This document shows positions 13,001 through 28,000 of a stretch of DNA of 64,000 bases, piece by piece (position 1 is the first letter of the stretch; the number at the start of each line of letters is the position of its first letter). The stretch is from Aporrectodea caliginosa (taxonomy: Eukaryota; Annelida; Clitellata; Crassiclitellata; Lumbricidae). A program made the translations under genes and the position numbers. The notes beneath the pieces are model-generated. The model saw only the letters and a list, made by a program, of their open reading frames with translations, had not been told where the DNA came from and did not search any database. The stretch lies in contig JACEVL010005024.1 of assembly GCA_020284085.1 (NCBI GenBank), positions 124,001 to 188,000 on the forward strand, read 5' to 3'.

Positions 13001-16000
13001 TACTTTGAGTCATGACATGCACAAGCCCCGGTGTCAGTTATGCATTGATATCACATCAAATGTCTTTTATTTCATTTTTTATGCTGTGTCAAGAAAATGT
13101 TTATGAGAAAGATGATATACTGTGCAAAATTCTAAGGAGCATGCCTAGGGTAGTTTTAAATATGATTTTGCTGCACTTTTGGCATGCACCCTTTTTAAAG
13201 GTTTGCCACCCAGGTCCGGAGAGTTTAACATCCTACAGTCACTTGCTGCTGGTTGTATCAAAGAAGTAGAGTTTATAATTGTTATGGATGAATGAGATTC
13301 AGTTGGCTCTACGGGTTGCATTGGTTGACATCTTTCCGTTCAATATCAATACGTGAAGAAGATTGCGTGATATCATGCAACATAAGAGACGCCACCCAGG
13401 CAGGTGCTAAGCAAAGCACCGGTGATGACTGATTGTAGATGGTTAGTCTGTTTTCCTCTGACTCATACCATATAAGCAAGTGTTGCTCTTGTCCTGCTGT
13501 CAATGCCTTTGTCAAAAACCAAAACGCAAAGACCACGATTATAACAATGAGGAAAAGTATTAAACGAACGACGTCACTTGCAGTTGGTATCTTAATGACT
13601 GGTCCCACATTAGGGGCCTGAGCGACAGTGGCAGATGGCGGCAGCTCCACGGACTAATTGATTATTTGCAAACATGTGAGATGTTTTTGGAGATATCAGA
13701 CCTGAAAGTTGGTGATCTGTTTGTTTTTATATATGGTTTTTCCAACCACGATGGTGAACCAAGACAAAATTTGGCATATATGATTGTTGGTAATTTATTA
13801 ATTTATTCAGAGTATGGTGAAGAGTTAATTTTGAAAGATTTTGCACATTTGTGGTTAGGAGGACCAACAGCAAGCACTGTTAAGTAGAGTTCATACTAAT
13901 GATTTATAGAATGTCTTAAACAATAACTATGTGATACAAGTAACAGGTTAGGACAGTGCTGGGTCAACTATGCCTGGGCATTCCCCAGCTTACAATACAG
14001 GCTGGTTGAAAAACATCGCTAAAAAAAGCTCAACCTGCTTGCTAATACATCATTTCTCCAAATGCTGATCTGTACTTCAGTTCTCGCTGTACCCTGTGAG
14101 GAATTGGCATGCTTTTGATGGGTCCATAATGTTGTGCTCTGCTCTGCTGCCTGTGGTGATATGGAGGTGCTTTGCTTCCACACCTCAGCATGAGCTCATC
14201 ATGCCATCTTATGTCTTGGACCTTCCTCTTGGAACTGACTTATGCTGCACAGATAGTATGCGGTTTTTGACTATGTTCAGCTAACATTTTCAATGTAGCG
14301 TAACTGCACTTGTTAAATAGTCATGCAAGCAACACTTTTGAGAGGTCTGTAGAAGGTACGTCTATCAAATGCCTTTACATATCCATATATACATGCATGT
14401 ATGCATACATAAATATAGATATATTCATATGTTTGCATGAATACAGCCTTAGATACATAATGACTCGTTCTTCTGATGGCTGTGTGGTAGAAGACTGCTT
14501 TTACTAGGTGTTACAATGAATTTCTTTGCAATACACTATTCACTTTTATCTTCTTCCACCAGATTATCCAACAAATCCAGTGCCATTTCCTTGTGAACCA
14601 TTGTTAATTAATGAGTAAGTAAATTAGAAAGCAAGTAATTATTTTTATTTGTATCTAATAAGAACCTTCTTATTGCACAGTTCAGAATGTTAGAATGATT
14701 GTAACGAGTTAACGTAGTCAGTCATGTATAGGTGAACTTTTTAAGGCTGTCCAGTATATAAGACTGTTTGCCTCACCCTGCCCTCTGTTACAGACATTCC
14801 AGGTGTCAAGTATTGGATGGATTTTTCTCACTATTATTTTTTAAGCTGGTTCTCTGTTCATATGTGTACTGGTTCCCTATTGTGCATTTAGGTCAGTTCG
14901 GGTATCTTGCTAAGCTAAAGCCTTGATGATAGTACAAAGACATGGGAAATGACAGAAGGAGACAAAGAGACGGACATGCATCTAAAAATTGTCAGGCAAC
15001 CAGTGGATTGCTGAGTGTGCTTGTGAGAGAATGGAGGAAAAACAAGAGCCGAGCCAGATGTTTATACTGTACAACAAAACCACAACTGCCTCCATCCATT
15101 AGAAATGTTTTAGCCCAAAGAAACCACAGAGTGCATCTACCTATCTGTTCAGTCATTGTCCTCAGTAACCAGACAATCGTGCATTTTCACTTTGGTTAGT
15201 CAGCCTCAGCCTTGTCTGCAGTCTGGTCCAAATTTTTCATATGATTTGCCTGCTTCATGTCCTGCGCAGGTTTCCTTCTGGGAATCATTTCATCGCTATT
15301 CCATCACTTGGTTCTGCCGCTGTTGCGCATGCTGAAACCACCTGTGAGAGATTCTTAGAAGGTGTGTTACTAATCTCGAGCTACATATTGTCTCATTTTT
15401 TGGCCATTACTTTCTTCTTCCTCCCGTCACCTCAGTGCTTTATTGATCTCGGTCATTCCATGGCGCTGCTCAGTTATTGCCTTTGTTATGCAGGGTGAAA
15501 CCACCTTTAAGAGGTTCTTAGAACGAGTTTTATTATTCTCCAGCTGCAGATCATCTTAATATTCTGGCCATTGCTTTCATCCTCCCATCACCTCTGCACT
15601 CTATTGATCTCAGCCACTGCCCTGAAGTCTACTACGCTTCTCTTCCTTGCATTGCATATTTCACTGCAGATAGTTTCCCTCAGTTTTGTCATCTGTTTGT
15701 GGTCTGTGGTATCCTTTCCAGGGGATGAGGCATTTAGAATCCTTTACCTTTTGTAGCAGTAGGTCAAGACTGGAGATGACGTCATCTTTCTTTTGTCACC
15801 TCTTCTGATGGAGTAGTTTAGTACAGTACTCAGTTGAGTGGCTGTCTGCTCATCTGCCAATTCAGAGCTTGTGGATGTTATTCCTTTTCAAGTCTAATTT
15901 TGAACCCAACTACCTTAGTGGAAGCTGTGAGTGTGAAGTTTCATTTGCCCTAATCTAGTCTCTCAATTTCTTTAACAACAGTGACGTGAAACAGTCGATG

Positions 16001-19000
16001 GAACTCAAATACATGTCAGTAAAGACGATTGTTTTCTTGGCAGTTTTGAGAGCTGATGAAATTTAGCGTTTGTGATTAGTTGCTGTAGAGTCGTCAGGCA
16101 ACTGTCTTTGTCATTGCTGGTTTCCTTTGTATGCCGTCGGTTTTGAATGCACCATTGTTTCTTTCAGTTTTCACTTCACAATCTGAGTTGTAAGCATATT
16201 TCCAGTGGTCTTTGATATTAGGGAGGAATGGTTAAACTTTACATATTTTGTGATGGTCTGTCAGGCAGGGGGCAGAGAAGTGTGGTATTGCCAATTAAAT
16301 GAAAGGTTCAAAATGTTCTCAAACCTTTTGACTGGGTAGCAGGGTTGCATTAAGGATAGTGCAGGCCTGGGTGCTGTGATTACCTTCCAAAGACCCTCTC
16401 TGACAACCACCTGTCCACCATGCACATATTTATAAAATGCGGGCCCCTCAAAACTGCGGGCCTGGTGCTGCAGCACCCTTAGCACCCTCCTTAATGCGGG
16501 CGTGCTGGGTAGCATAGTGGTATAGATCTATCTCGAGGTCTATACATGGTATGATGAATCTTGAGCTAGGAATCTCCAGCTAATGTATGCCATCCAGTAC
16601 CTATTGCAGAGACATTTGTACAGTTCCCTGGAGCAGAAGGTTGAGATGATCTGTGTGATGCTGCTTTGTTTACATCTGGGCAACACTAGCTTAGTGCTTT
16701 GAGTGCTGTTTGCTGTACAATTATTATCGTGATGATTAGGTTCATTGCTGAACTGAACTAGTGATTCTCATTGTATAACTATGAAAATATATCAGATGAT
16801 GATGAATCTAACATTCAGCAAGTGGACTGACCCTTTAAATGATATCTTCCAACCTTTATTGGAAGCTGGCAGAAGCCCTCGTGTGCTGAACTAAACATCG
16901 ACCTCAGTTGCTACCAGTATTGCTTAGTTATTGGTGGAAAGTTCTATAAAATAATTGTTAGTAAGAACTCTTCTTACAGTACTGTTGGTCCTGCCACCAT
17001 AAATGAATGAAATCCTTCAAAGTTAATGCTTCATCTGACTCTAAAATGCCAAAAATCGTACACCAAATTTTGTCTTAATTCACCATCATCGTCTTGAAAT
17101 GCCATCATAAAACGAAGCAGATTTCTAACTTTTAGGTCTGAGATGTGTGCAACCATCCCTTGATTAAGTAAATAACCAATGCGGAAATTGCAAGCAATTT
17201 ATCACCCTAATTAATGGTGCATCTATTTGTATAGGAAGACTGCTGACTCCTAACATCAACCACTTTAGTAAATGCATCTATAATGTTGCAATTATTAACC
17301 TGTGCCCTGCGTGGAAAGTTTACCAGCGTTAGACTTTTGCACCTGTGGTATGCAAAGGGTTAAGAACATTCTGTAAGGAGCTGAGCTGTTAAATTAGTTG
17401 TGTGTTGCGATCTTTGATCTGTTCTTCTCTGATCAGGCATGGTCTGATAACATCTAGTGTGGTTTGTTGTGATCTGATTTAGCAATCAGTCATCAGTTGA
17501 CTTCAGGAGAGTTGGAAGACTATAGTTTTGTTCCTGGCCTGCACTTATTCAGTTAAATATTTGAGCATCAGACTGGGTCTAAACCTGATGAAGGTTTAGT
17601 AAATCAGTCTTATAGTTTCAGTAAACAGTTCTTTGTGTCACTTTGAGACAAATACAGTTACTTTCTTCAGGAACAAAAGTCTTGATTTTTATCAGTGAAG
17701 GAGGCCACAGGAGCAGACGTTATGGTGTAGCTTGAAAACTGGCAGAAGTGCCGGCTTGTATAGCCATTTTGTTGAAATAACTGCTGAAGAGCTCCATTAG
17801 AATCTTACGATTGTCTTTTATGATACACAGGCTGTTTATGTCTACTACCTTCCTGACAATTTATGGTGCATTTTTTTTACACCACTTGCTTAACCAGTGG
17901 CTTTGAAAGCGATGTGATTGTCTCAGTCAAAATGGATAAAACGTGTGAAAAAAGAAGTAGTTATGATTAAACAAGAATTACTGGCAGAGGGGAATGATGA
18001 GATTATATAATTCTCTAAAGAACAAAGGTTTGGAGTGTTCTAAACCAAATGAAGAAATTTGATGTTTCTTCTGTGATTGAGTAAATTGTTCCATACTATT
18101 GTATATACCAGATGTATTGTGGTGTGGAAATAGTGTACGGGGAAAGTGTTACAGAAATGTGACCCACTTCAATACTAATAAAGAATTGGCTGATCGAAGA
18201 AGCATGGTTGCTGAGAACGTGAGAGAAGAATGGAGAATGCAGGTGGAGTTTGTAAGAAGACAGAAACATGCAGGTGGTTTTATTGTTCACTTGTACAGAC
18301 AGACTGGATTAGATTCAGTTTGGGTTCTGACTATGGTGCTGTGTGGACAATCATCCAGTCTTATTAAGCCTGGAACTGTCCAGACCATGAAGTATGCATT
18401 TCTGCTGAGGAAGTCCAACTGAATCCATTGGACTCACACTGAAATTTGGCTTGCCCAACAATTTTGAGTAATAGGGGCCATCGACTAATGCTCTGAGCAT
18501 TATGACACTGGTGCTATAGAAGTCCTTAAAATAGATTGGATTAATTGTTAGACTGAGCTAATTATTTTTGTTATAGAATGGTTTAAATGCTCTTCATCTC
18601 GCGTCGAAAGAAGGTCATGTCCATGTTGTCCGAGAGCTTCTGTCCCGAGGTGCAGCCGTGGATGCTGCCACAAAGGTATGTTTACCTGTCCTATATTCCT
18701 CTCTTGCTCCATCCTGCCTTCTGGCATTTACGTACTGGTTGAGCAAAGGGCTGAAGGCACGGGATACAACTTTATGTCTTTTTAACCTGTTCTGTCTACA
18801 TGTGATTACCAGGATATGTTTGCCTTGCCTCTCCCTCTGTTTGGTTGTGTATACTTCTGTCATTATTTGCATCTTTCCTTGTGTATCTGTGTTTCTGTGT
18901 GTATGTCTCATCTAAATCGTCTTCCTGTATCTGTATCATCGGGCATGCTTAGCCATTAGTCTGTGTATTTATGCCTTTCTGCCCACCTCTTTTCCTCTTT

Positions 19001-22000
19001 CTGTTTGCTGTCCTGCTTGCATACCTGTCTGTCGGTTTTGTCTGCGTACATATGGATGTCAATCTTCTTGTAGAGCTGTTACTCCCTGCCTTCACATGTC
19101 CCTCTAATTTGTCTGTCTGCCATCCATCTGTCTGTCTGTATGTTTGTCTGTCTTTGTCTGTACTTGAGTATAAGGGATGTGATGAGGCGTTAACAGAATT
19201 CGATGTTATTTACTGATTCTAAATACACATAAATAAATCCTACTTATGCTCTTGCCATGCCCGTGCCTCTCTTTCATTTTTTTCACTGGCTGTATGTCTT
19301 AATCTGTGGAGAAAGACATTGATAATTTGTTTTTCGACATTTAAACATAGGCACAAATGCCTATGAGGCAGCTAGGCTCAAACCTGTCCAAGCTAGCATG
19401 CCAAGGTTTGATCCACTCCAGTATTTTCATCATTTAACCAACAAACATGGTGAATGCTTGTGTTTAAGTTTACGAAAAAGTTTTTTCATCATCTGACATA
19501 TCAGTTTGGGGAAGTAAGTAGGAGGATCAGAAAGCCTACCTTGGCCCCTCGAATAGTGCTCATGAATAAGCTTGTGCCCTGCACTTAGCTTTCAGGTAGC
19601 ACTGTAGAAATTCGAATATGAGAATTAATTGAGATAGCTTTGTGTGAATGCCTGTGCCTTTGAGATAGATTTGTGCCAAGGGAAGCATGCTCTTCAACAA
19701 ACAGGCTGAATGCGTCTCTTGCTTTCTCATTAAATGAAGAAAAGAGATGAACACTTGCATGTCACGTATACACAACAAGCACTCCTACCTACTTTCTCAA
19801 CCACTGCTATCTTCTGGAATCCCGCCATGCAGTCTGCAATCTTCGGAGTATGGGTCCTTTGGTTGAGCCACAATGATGCAATGTCCTGAGTTCTTGCACG
19901 TTTCATATTGCTGCCCCAAGGAGTGGAACCAACTATCAATAGCAATGTATCCAATTATGCTCAAACTCTTTCTCTTCCTTTAAGAAATATCTCTACACTC
20001 ACGATTTTTCATTGTTTTCAAACATATGGACATCTGACTGCTCTTCACCTGGCATGTGTTAAATAATTTTTTAATAATAACTAGATGTTTGCCCATCCTA
20101 AGACGGTTGAAAAGAATTTGAAAAATCATCCCGCGGGTTGCACGCCCGCGGGCCGCGTGTTGGACAGCATGGCAATAGACTATCGCGGAAATTTAAATCT
20201 GCGCAATGGTTTAAAAAACAATGCAGTGCTAGCTACTGAAATGAAATGAAATGAGTCAACATCCATGTTCTTAACGTGTACTATAGCAGAGTCACCTACT
20301 GAAATGAAATGAGTCCAGTTTATTGCAACTTTCCTAACATATAGTATTTTAGCAGCGCCAGCTACTTAAATGAAGTGAGTCTAATTAAGCTTAACAGGAA
20401 AGTTCACTTCATGAATGGCTTCCTGACATTTCTGTTCGTTTATGTTATTAATAATAATACATGGATTACTTTGTCTTTAAATTACTCTTCAGAAAGGAAA
20501 CACAGCGCTTCATATCGCTTCATTGGCTGGTCAAGCAGAGGTTGTCGAAATACTAGTTGAGACGAGTGCAAAGGTCAACGTTCAGTCACAGGTCAGAGTT
20601 CACACAAACCAGTTTATGTTTATTAACTCTTTGACCTGTGTCATAATATTTAACATTTTCTATATTTTTAGTTATATTCTTTGACTTTTTGTGTAGCACA
20701 GTTCAAATAATAGAACGTTGTGTTCAAATGAACTGAAAATGCCAGAATCTGACTTAATCAAGTTTTGATTGATTGCTGAAGAGATGCAGCAAAACAGCAA
20801 AAATTCTGGCTGGATCAGTTGAGTTTTTGATTTAGAATCTGAAGACTAGCAAGGAACGAAGACTATGATTCAGAAGTGCTAAATATTCTGCAACAATAAC
20901 CTGTCATTGAATTGTACACTTTCTTGGCTGCTGGTCAAATACTGCTCAGCATTTTACCTCATCCTGTTCAAGTTGATAACTTTGAGGTTCAGGCTGAAGC
21001 TCTTCTTCCACCAGCTTCCATGTTCAGCTGTGTTGAATGCCTCTCCATAATTCTTCCGTTATTTTGGTTTTTCCAGAATGGCTTTACACCTTTGTACATG
21101 GCTGCCCAGGAGAATCATTCGGAAGTCGTTAAGTTTCTTCTGGCCAATGGGGCTAATCAGACCCTTTCTACAGAGGTAATGATGCATGTTTCTCTTGTCA
21201 AATCCAGTATTTTGTTAATATTCGTAGGTTTCCTGTTCTGGGTATGTCAGGTTACACCCTACATTGCCTATAAATGGCAGCCCTAGCTGAGGGAAGTATC
21301 CGTATCAGAATATCGTATGACTACTGTCCTTTCATCCTTTCACCTATCTGTTCGTACTTCTTCTTTGACGTCTTGTTACATTTACAGACAATTATACATT
21401 TTCAGTTATTTAGTCTAGCAACAGACACCCATCACTAATATCATTAATACATATTTACATTGACTTCAGCTCTGCTTGGTATTTAAGTGGTGTTTAACAT
21501 AAACCACCAGAACTGACACAAAGTGACCTCAACACAAAATATGGTCACACTGGGTTTCAAGGTTTCACACACTGAATGAACACTGGTACTAGTTGTCTAG
21601 TTAGACACCAATCCACCATCACAAACATTTAACGAAATAACTTGACATTCCCTGTCCATACAGAGTCCTTTCTTTGGGAATTTGGAAATTCAGTTCTCGT
21701 TGTCCTTAACTTTACACCAGAACCATGGTTCTGGTTTCAACACTGATTCTGTACATTCGTCCTTGAAGAACTGACGACTATTTCAGACCTCCAGATTCCG
21801 TCAAAAGTCATCTTACAGAATGGTTGAAACCGACTCAAATTCTATCCCAAAAAACTAAAATAAGAAACAACGTGTCGATTTTTCAATGGTACGAAGAAAC
21901 GCCCACCACACTTCGACACAGAAATCTTCAAAAACTCCAAGAAAAACATTATATCAATAGGCCTACTAAATCATACCCAAGACCCAAGACATTGTTCCTT

Positions 22001-25000
22001 CTTGGTTGACAACAATTCCATTGCAATGTTTTGCTTGCTAGTTTAAAACAATGTGTTTGAAAGAAGATTCTCAACCATTCGCCTACACTGTCGCCATTTT
22101 CTTCTCTTCTCTCCTTCCTCCAGTCAAGGTCATCCTAGCCTCCTTTTCATGCTAGCTTCCTTTGGTACATTTTATAACCCTTTCTACTGCATAATATAGC
22201 ATTCACTTTTATGACAGGGCAACAAAGTCATTAATTGAGAGATGCATTATTAAGTAAAACTGTAGCAGTTATAACTGTTGCTGTTGGTGTTGTCCTCTGC
22301 GTGAGATTCAGTGCAACATCTCATTTGGTTCATGTGTCATCTAAAGGTCTTTGTGTGTGTTTGGTTAGGGAATCAAGTCTCATTGTGTTTAGTTAAGAGG
22401 TTAATTTGAGTACTATGTAGTTAGCTGTCTGTTTCATTGTCTACACGGACCAACACAGATGCTCATAATTATAAGACTGGCTTTGCCCAAGATTTTGTGA
22501 AGCTACTGTTATTTCATCGAACGGTGGTTCAGTTTTGTCGACTGGGTGTAACTGTAAATATTGTTTTACTTCGGAGAATATATTTTTTCTTAAACCCTAA
22601 ATGAGTCATAGCTATCATTGGTTGCCTATAACAATATTATTTAAGAATCATTACACCTAATACAGTGTCTCTCAGGCAGAGGTCTCTGAAAGCGCTGTGC
22701 ACATGGCTATCTGATTGATTTACAGTTACAGGTATTAGTATCATGGAAATTGCATTGCTGTGTGTAAATAAATCGTCTCCAGAACATTACGCTGCATTTG
22801 TTTCCTGGGATTCTCTTTGAGCTAAAACCCCCCTACCCTCCCCTGTATCCTATTACAAAGGCTGCTAGAGTACCATGCTACGTTGTTTTATATAATTGCA
22901 GGATGGTTTTACTCCACTGGCCGTGGCTCTGCAGCAGGGCCATGATCGTGTAGTAGCGGTTCTCTTGGAGAATGATTCACGTGGAAAGGTACATCTGCCA
23001 GCGCTACATATCGCAGCCAAGAAGGACGACGTCAAGGCAACGACTCTTCTGCTTCAAAATGAACACAATGCCGACACAAATAAGGTAGGAAGACAACAGT
23101 CACAAGTCGAGCCAATTGTTCTTTTATTAGATGTGCATTACAGTAATGTACTGCCAAATAGTGCAATATACCCAAGTGCAAGATTGGACATGGAAAAGCC
23201 TCTGGGGATGCATACTGTATGTAAAATGTTAAAAGGTCATGCTCTTGGAAAGCTTGCTTTCTTCATGTGACTGTCATTTTAAACGTCAATAAGTTCCATT
23301 TGCAACTCTTCTTCTGGAACATCAGCCGGATCAGTTCCAAATGGATCTCCAAACAACTTCACGTTATTATTTATGTTCCTTGAAATCTTTACATCTGGTT
23401 GTGAACTCTTGAATGTTGGAAGATAAGTCATCGACCCTCCTTGCCACGGTTTGATGCGACAGACTCGTATTTTTCTACCATAGAAATTTTATCTGGGGAG
23501 TCCTTCTCAATAAATACCCTCAAGCAATCTTATAAATGCCCCATTGGAAAACGGTTTTCCTCTCTTTGCTATAGCTTCAGCTATCACAAAGCTGACCTTG
23601 GTTGTTTTTTCCGAAATACTGCTTGCAGCTTTGAAAAACATTCATTGTCTAGATAAACTTTGTTTCAGAGAATTGGCTCATTCGCTTGAAACTTTGCCCG
23701 ACAGACAGTCAACCTTGGCGCCTTTGTGGAATAATGCGCCTTAATATTATGTTCCTTGTTGACTGCTGTATTTTCTTAACATGTGAAACATAAAACACCC
23801 TCAGAATGCTCACAGGCTGTATGTTGGACAAGTAGGGCAAAGTAAGGCACGATAAAGTGATGGAAGGATTAAGAGAAGTTCCTTGCAGGGTGGCTGATTG
23901 TTATTGCTGAACATGGCTGTCACCGTTTGGTCTGGCGTTCAAATCCTGGTGTGTCATGCAAAATTGATGATTTCACTTGCTAGGCATGTAGCTCATAAGA
24001 AAAAGTTGTCCAGTTATCTGTGGATCAGCTGAATATACTTCAGCCCTGGGACAATTCCTCTTAGGAATAGTGTTGATAGAGGTAGGTATGTACATATGTA
24101 CACATGTATGTATGTATGTATGCATGTATGTATCAGAACACTTAATATAGCACCTTTTAAGTACCTCACATGGCTGACTGGTCTAAACAAATGCATTTTA
24201 AGACAGTTTGAGAATGTTTGCTGCACAGGGCCAAGTGAAACAGAGCATAAATGCAATGGAAGACTGTTCCACAAAGATGGTCCAATACATGCGAAGGCAT
24301 GATGAGCTTGAGTTTTGGTGCGGAAGCACGGCACCTGCATATCTCCATAGCTAGCAAAGTGCAACAATCGCTGACCAGGTTGACTTGAAACTGGAACACA
24401 TAGCTACCGATGTATGCAGAGCCAACAGTTAAAGCACGTACCAGCAAGATGATCTTAAAAAAATCTGCTCAGCAGTAGGAAGCCAGTCTCTCACATATAT
24501 TGCGATACATGTGAATATTTCAGCTTCTTGGCTACAACACAGGCTGCACAATATAGGACAGACTGGCGTAAACGGAACCCTGGGAGGCCTGCAAGGACTG
24601 ATTGCATAATACAGGCGTGTTAAGATGAACGAGTGCAGCGTTGTGTGATCGGTTCCTTACCCTACCTGGTGCATTTTTTTAGATGTATTTATATTTTTAA
24701 AAGAAATAGAGAATGATTCCAGACAGTTCACGTTGTGGCTCCTTATAACTCAAGGCTAGGAGCATTGAGCTTCTTTGTGTGTGAATCAGCTCTATAAACA
24801 GTTTTATCGGTTGCTTTTGGTAATTTTTAATATTTCCAGATATAATCGGAATTCTTATTCATGCTCATGCTATTTTGAGTGCTTATAGGCAAGTGCCAGG
24901 CTTTAATGTCAGCACTTCAGTGTTATCTGTCACGTTTTATCTGTTTAAGATAAATTTAAAAGAGACATATTGCTACTTTGAAACGTTATATTAGTACTAC

Positions 25001-28000
25001 ATTGGTGCTGGTTTGTGCTAAATGAAGTGTTTAATTGATTTCAGAATGGAGGATTAGTAAATGATACAACAAAGGTAAGTTGGGAGATTTCTGTCAAACG
25101 TTTAACAACTTTCACATTGCTGAAGAAAAGCATTACAGTTCGGTCAATTAATTTGCTAATTTTCTCTTGCATTTTTGCTGTAATTTGATTGATGTTTTAT
25201 TGTATGCGTGTATGTATGTATGTATGTGTGTGTGTATGTATGTATGTATGTATGTATGTATGTATGTATGGATGGATGGATGTATGGATGTTTGTATGTA
25301 TGCATGTATGTATCTAGGTATTTCTGTAGCATCTTTTCTGAACCTTAAAAATGCTTCTCGCTAGCGTAAACCAAATGAGAGTTAAGAAAAATGACAAGTT
25401 CATACAGACATGAATGATGTTTGTGTACCTGGACAGTCTCAGCTGGCACAGACACCATAAAACCAACCTGTAAATTCCCAGTTGATGCATATTCAGAGTC
25501 CTTGATGTCAGTTGCATTGACTAGTGATGCCAGGCCATACGGAGTGCTTGCAGCCTATTCTTACTCTAACCGAGATTAGCAGTTGAGTGCAGTGCATTCA
25601 GAGGTTCACTGTACTCCTGGGTCTTTATTTTCTGACAATTCAGCTGATAAGAACATGTCTGAAATGGCTGAGTATCTCACTGAAATGAGCAGCATGTACC
25701 CTGCAGAGACATGTAATAACAAATGTTTACAATTACATGTTTACATTCATGTGTTTACAATTACATGTTTACATTCATGTGTTTACAATTACATGTTTAC
25801 ATTCATGTGTTTATAATTACATGTTTACATCTTATGGGCCCAACTCATGCCATTCTTTGTCACTTGCAGAGCTTTGCATGTTTTTCGTCTCTTGACTTAA
25901 CCTGTTTAGGAAAATGTTTATTCTAAAGTTCAGTGCCTTTGAGATTGGTAACAAGTATGTAATTATTATATTGGATAAGGCCTATTTTTGTAACAAGTTA
26001 TATATTTGATTTGTTCATCATGCATACACTGATTGATAAGTAAAAAGCATGCAAGTATTTCGTGACCCTTCTCAGAGGAAGCCAAGTTCACATATTCTCG
26101 CCTCTGTCGCATAAATTAGTAAATGGCCTCCTGGTATATTTAATTACATTTTGTTTTTGACATATTTAGACTGTACCATACTATGATATTGGGAATGCTT
26201 TTTCTCCTGCTTTTCTCTCTTTTGTTGGAGAGGTGTGGAGTGTAGCTTCTTTAAACAAATTTCATCAGATGTACCTGTTAAGAGGTGCTTCAGTCATGTG
26301 AGTGCTTGTCTCAGACAGCTTACAGCTTTGATGATCTTTTATTAATATTCACTAAGAGCTCACAGTGAGAGGCGTCATATCAGGTTTTATTCAGTATTCT
26401 TGATTTCCTAGGGTGAATATGGCTCTGGGGTATTATTGCATGCCATATTTATTAGTTTTCGGTGTGAAGTTTATCTGTGAGCAGGAAAGGCTGGATGTTT
26501 TGAGAGCTGAAAAAGCTGAGAGAGGCATCATATGCAAGGTTTGCCTCAGAGGAGGTCTTATTATGTCTTCTGCTGGTTTGGTTAACAGAGTGGCTTCACG
26601 CCTCTTCACATTGCCTGTCACTATGGCAACATAAATGTGGGCCGGCTACTAATTGACAAGGGAGCAGACGTCAACTACAAGGCCAGGGTACGTGCTCACC
26701 ATCACCTCCTCTCATCCATATTTCCTCATGTTTACCTGTATCTTATATATATATATATATATATATACGCCTATTTGCATGCATTGAATAAGTATATCGA
26801 ATATATTGAATAAGTCTTTGCTCATTAACACTTTAATGACAAGCTGCTTTGGTTTCTCAGTCGCTTTTAGTAGGCCCTACACTCTTGTTGTTAAAGTGTT
26901 ATGTGGAATTGCATGGCTGTGTGTAAATGGGTCTCCACTATGTGTGTATAGTTGCATACTGTATATATATATATATTTGTATATATATATATATGACTAT
27001 GTAATGTATATTATATGTAATGTGTATATTAATTACCTCATGTTTATGTGTATCTTATATATATATTATTATTATTTTTATTATTATTATTATTAATAAT
27101 AATTATTATTAAGGAATTTTGTATAGTGCCCCTTCAAGGTAATCTACTTAAGAGCATTCTCGGTACAGCCATGGCTAACTAAGACAGTCTTTAAATTAGA
27201 AAAGAACATGGAATTAGAAATTATCACAGCCATGTTGAACCGGCGTAAACATGCTGAGTCACCACCTACTGAAACCCAAATCTTATATTACTTGTAATAT
27301 TATGTATATATACACTCGTTAAATGTGGTGTTCCCCAGGGATCAACACTGGGTCTACTGCTGTTCTTTTTATATTTTTATTAATGATTTACCTAACTCAT
27401 CTAACCAACTTTACTTTATTCTTTTTGCAGACAACACTAATGTCTTTTTTCTCATAAATCAATTCACTCTGTATTATCTATTGTCAACACTGAACTTTTC
27501 CATGTGTCAGAAGTAGTTCCAGGCTAATAAACTTTCTCTCAACCATGGAAACACTAATTATGTTCTTTTCTGATCTCATCTGAAATCCATTTCCACTACT
27601 GATTCTATGCTATCCATCAACAATATCCCGATCACTCATGTCAACTCCTCCAAGTTCCTCGGGTTTACATTGACCAATATTTTTAGCTGGAATGATGACA
27701 TTTTAATAGTACTGCAATATTTCCACTAAGGTTGCCAGGAACATAGGGATTCTGGCTCGTGTATCCTACCTGTTACCCGCTAGAGTTCTGCAAACACTAC
27801 CTATATTATTCTCTTATCAGCCCTTATTTGACATACTGCATATCGCATCCAATGATTCCTCTAGACTGAATAGGTTGTCTGTATTACAGAGATGAGTTGT
27901 ACCAGTACGTATTATAGCTGGAAGATCCCTGATATCTAATACTGCAAATAGATATAACCTATTACAAATGCTTAATATCCCTCAAATCAATGAATTGCAA

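Larger units (their letters stand above)
23085..25044 (+). other. Intron 6
   Basis: 2 kb. Holds a degenerate tRNA-like SINE head at 23885-23980 (TTCAAATCCTGGTG box) and a LINE 3' fragment at 24095-24430, both listed separately. Confidence 0.7.

Noticed and set aside
14310..14510. Small Ile/Tyr-rich open frame
   Set aside because: Arises from an ATAC/ATAT-rich patch; no family similarity.
25583..25926. Open frames with repeated [11 protein letters not shown] peptides
   Set aside because: They are translations of the 28-bp tandem repeat, not a gene.
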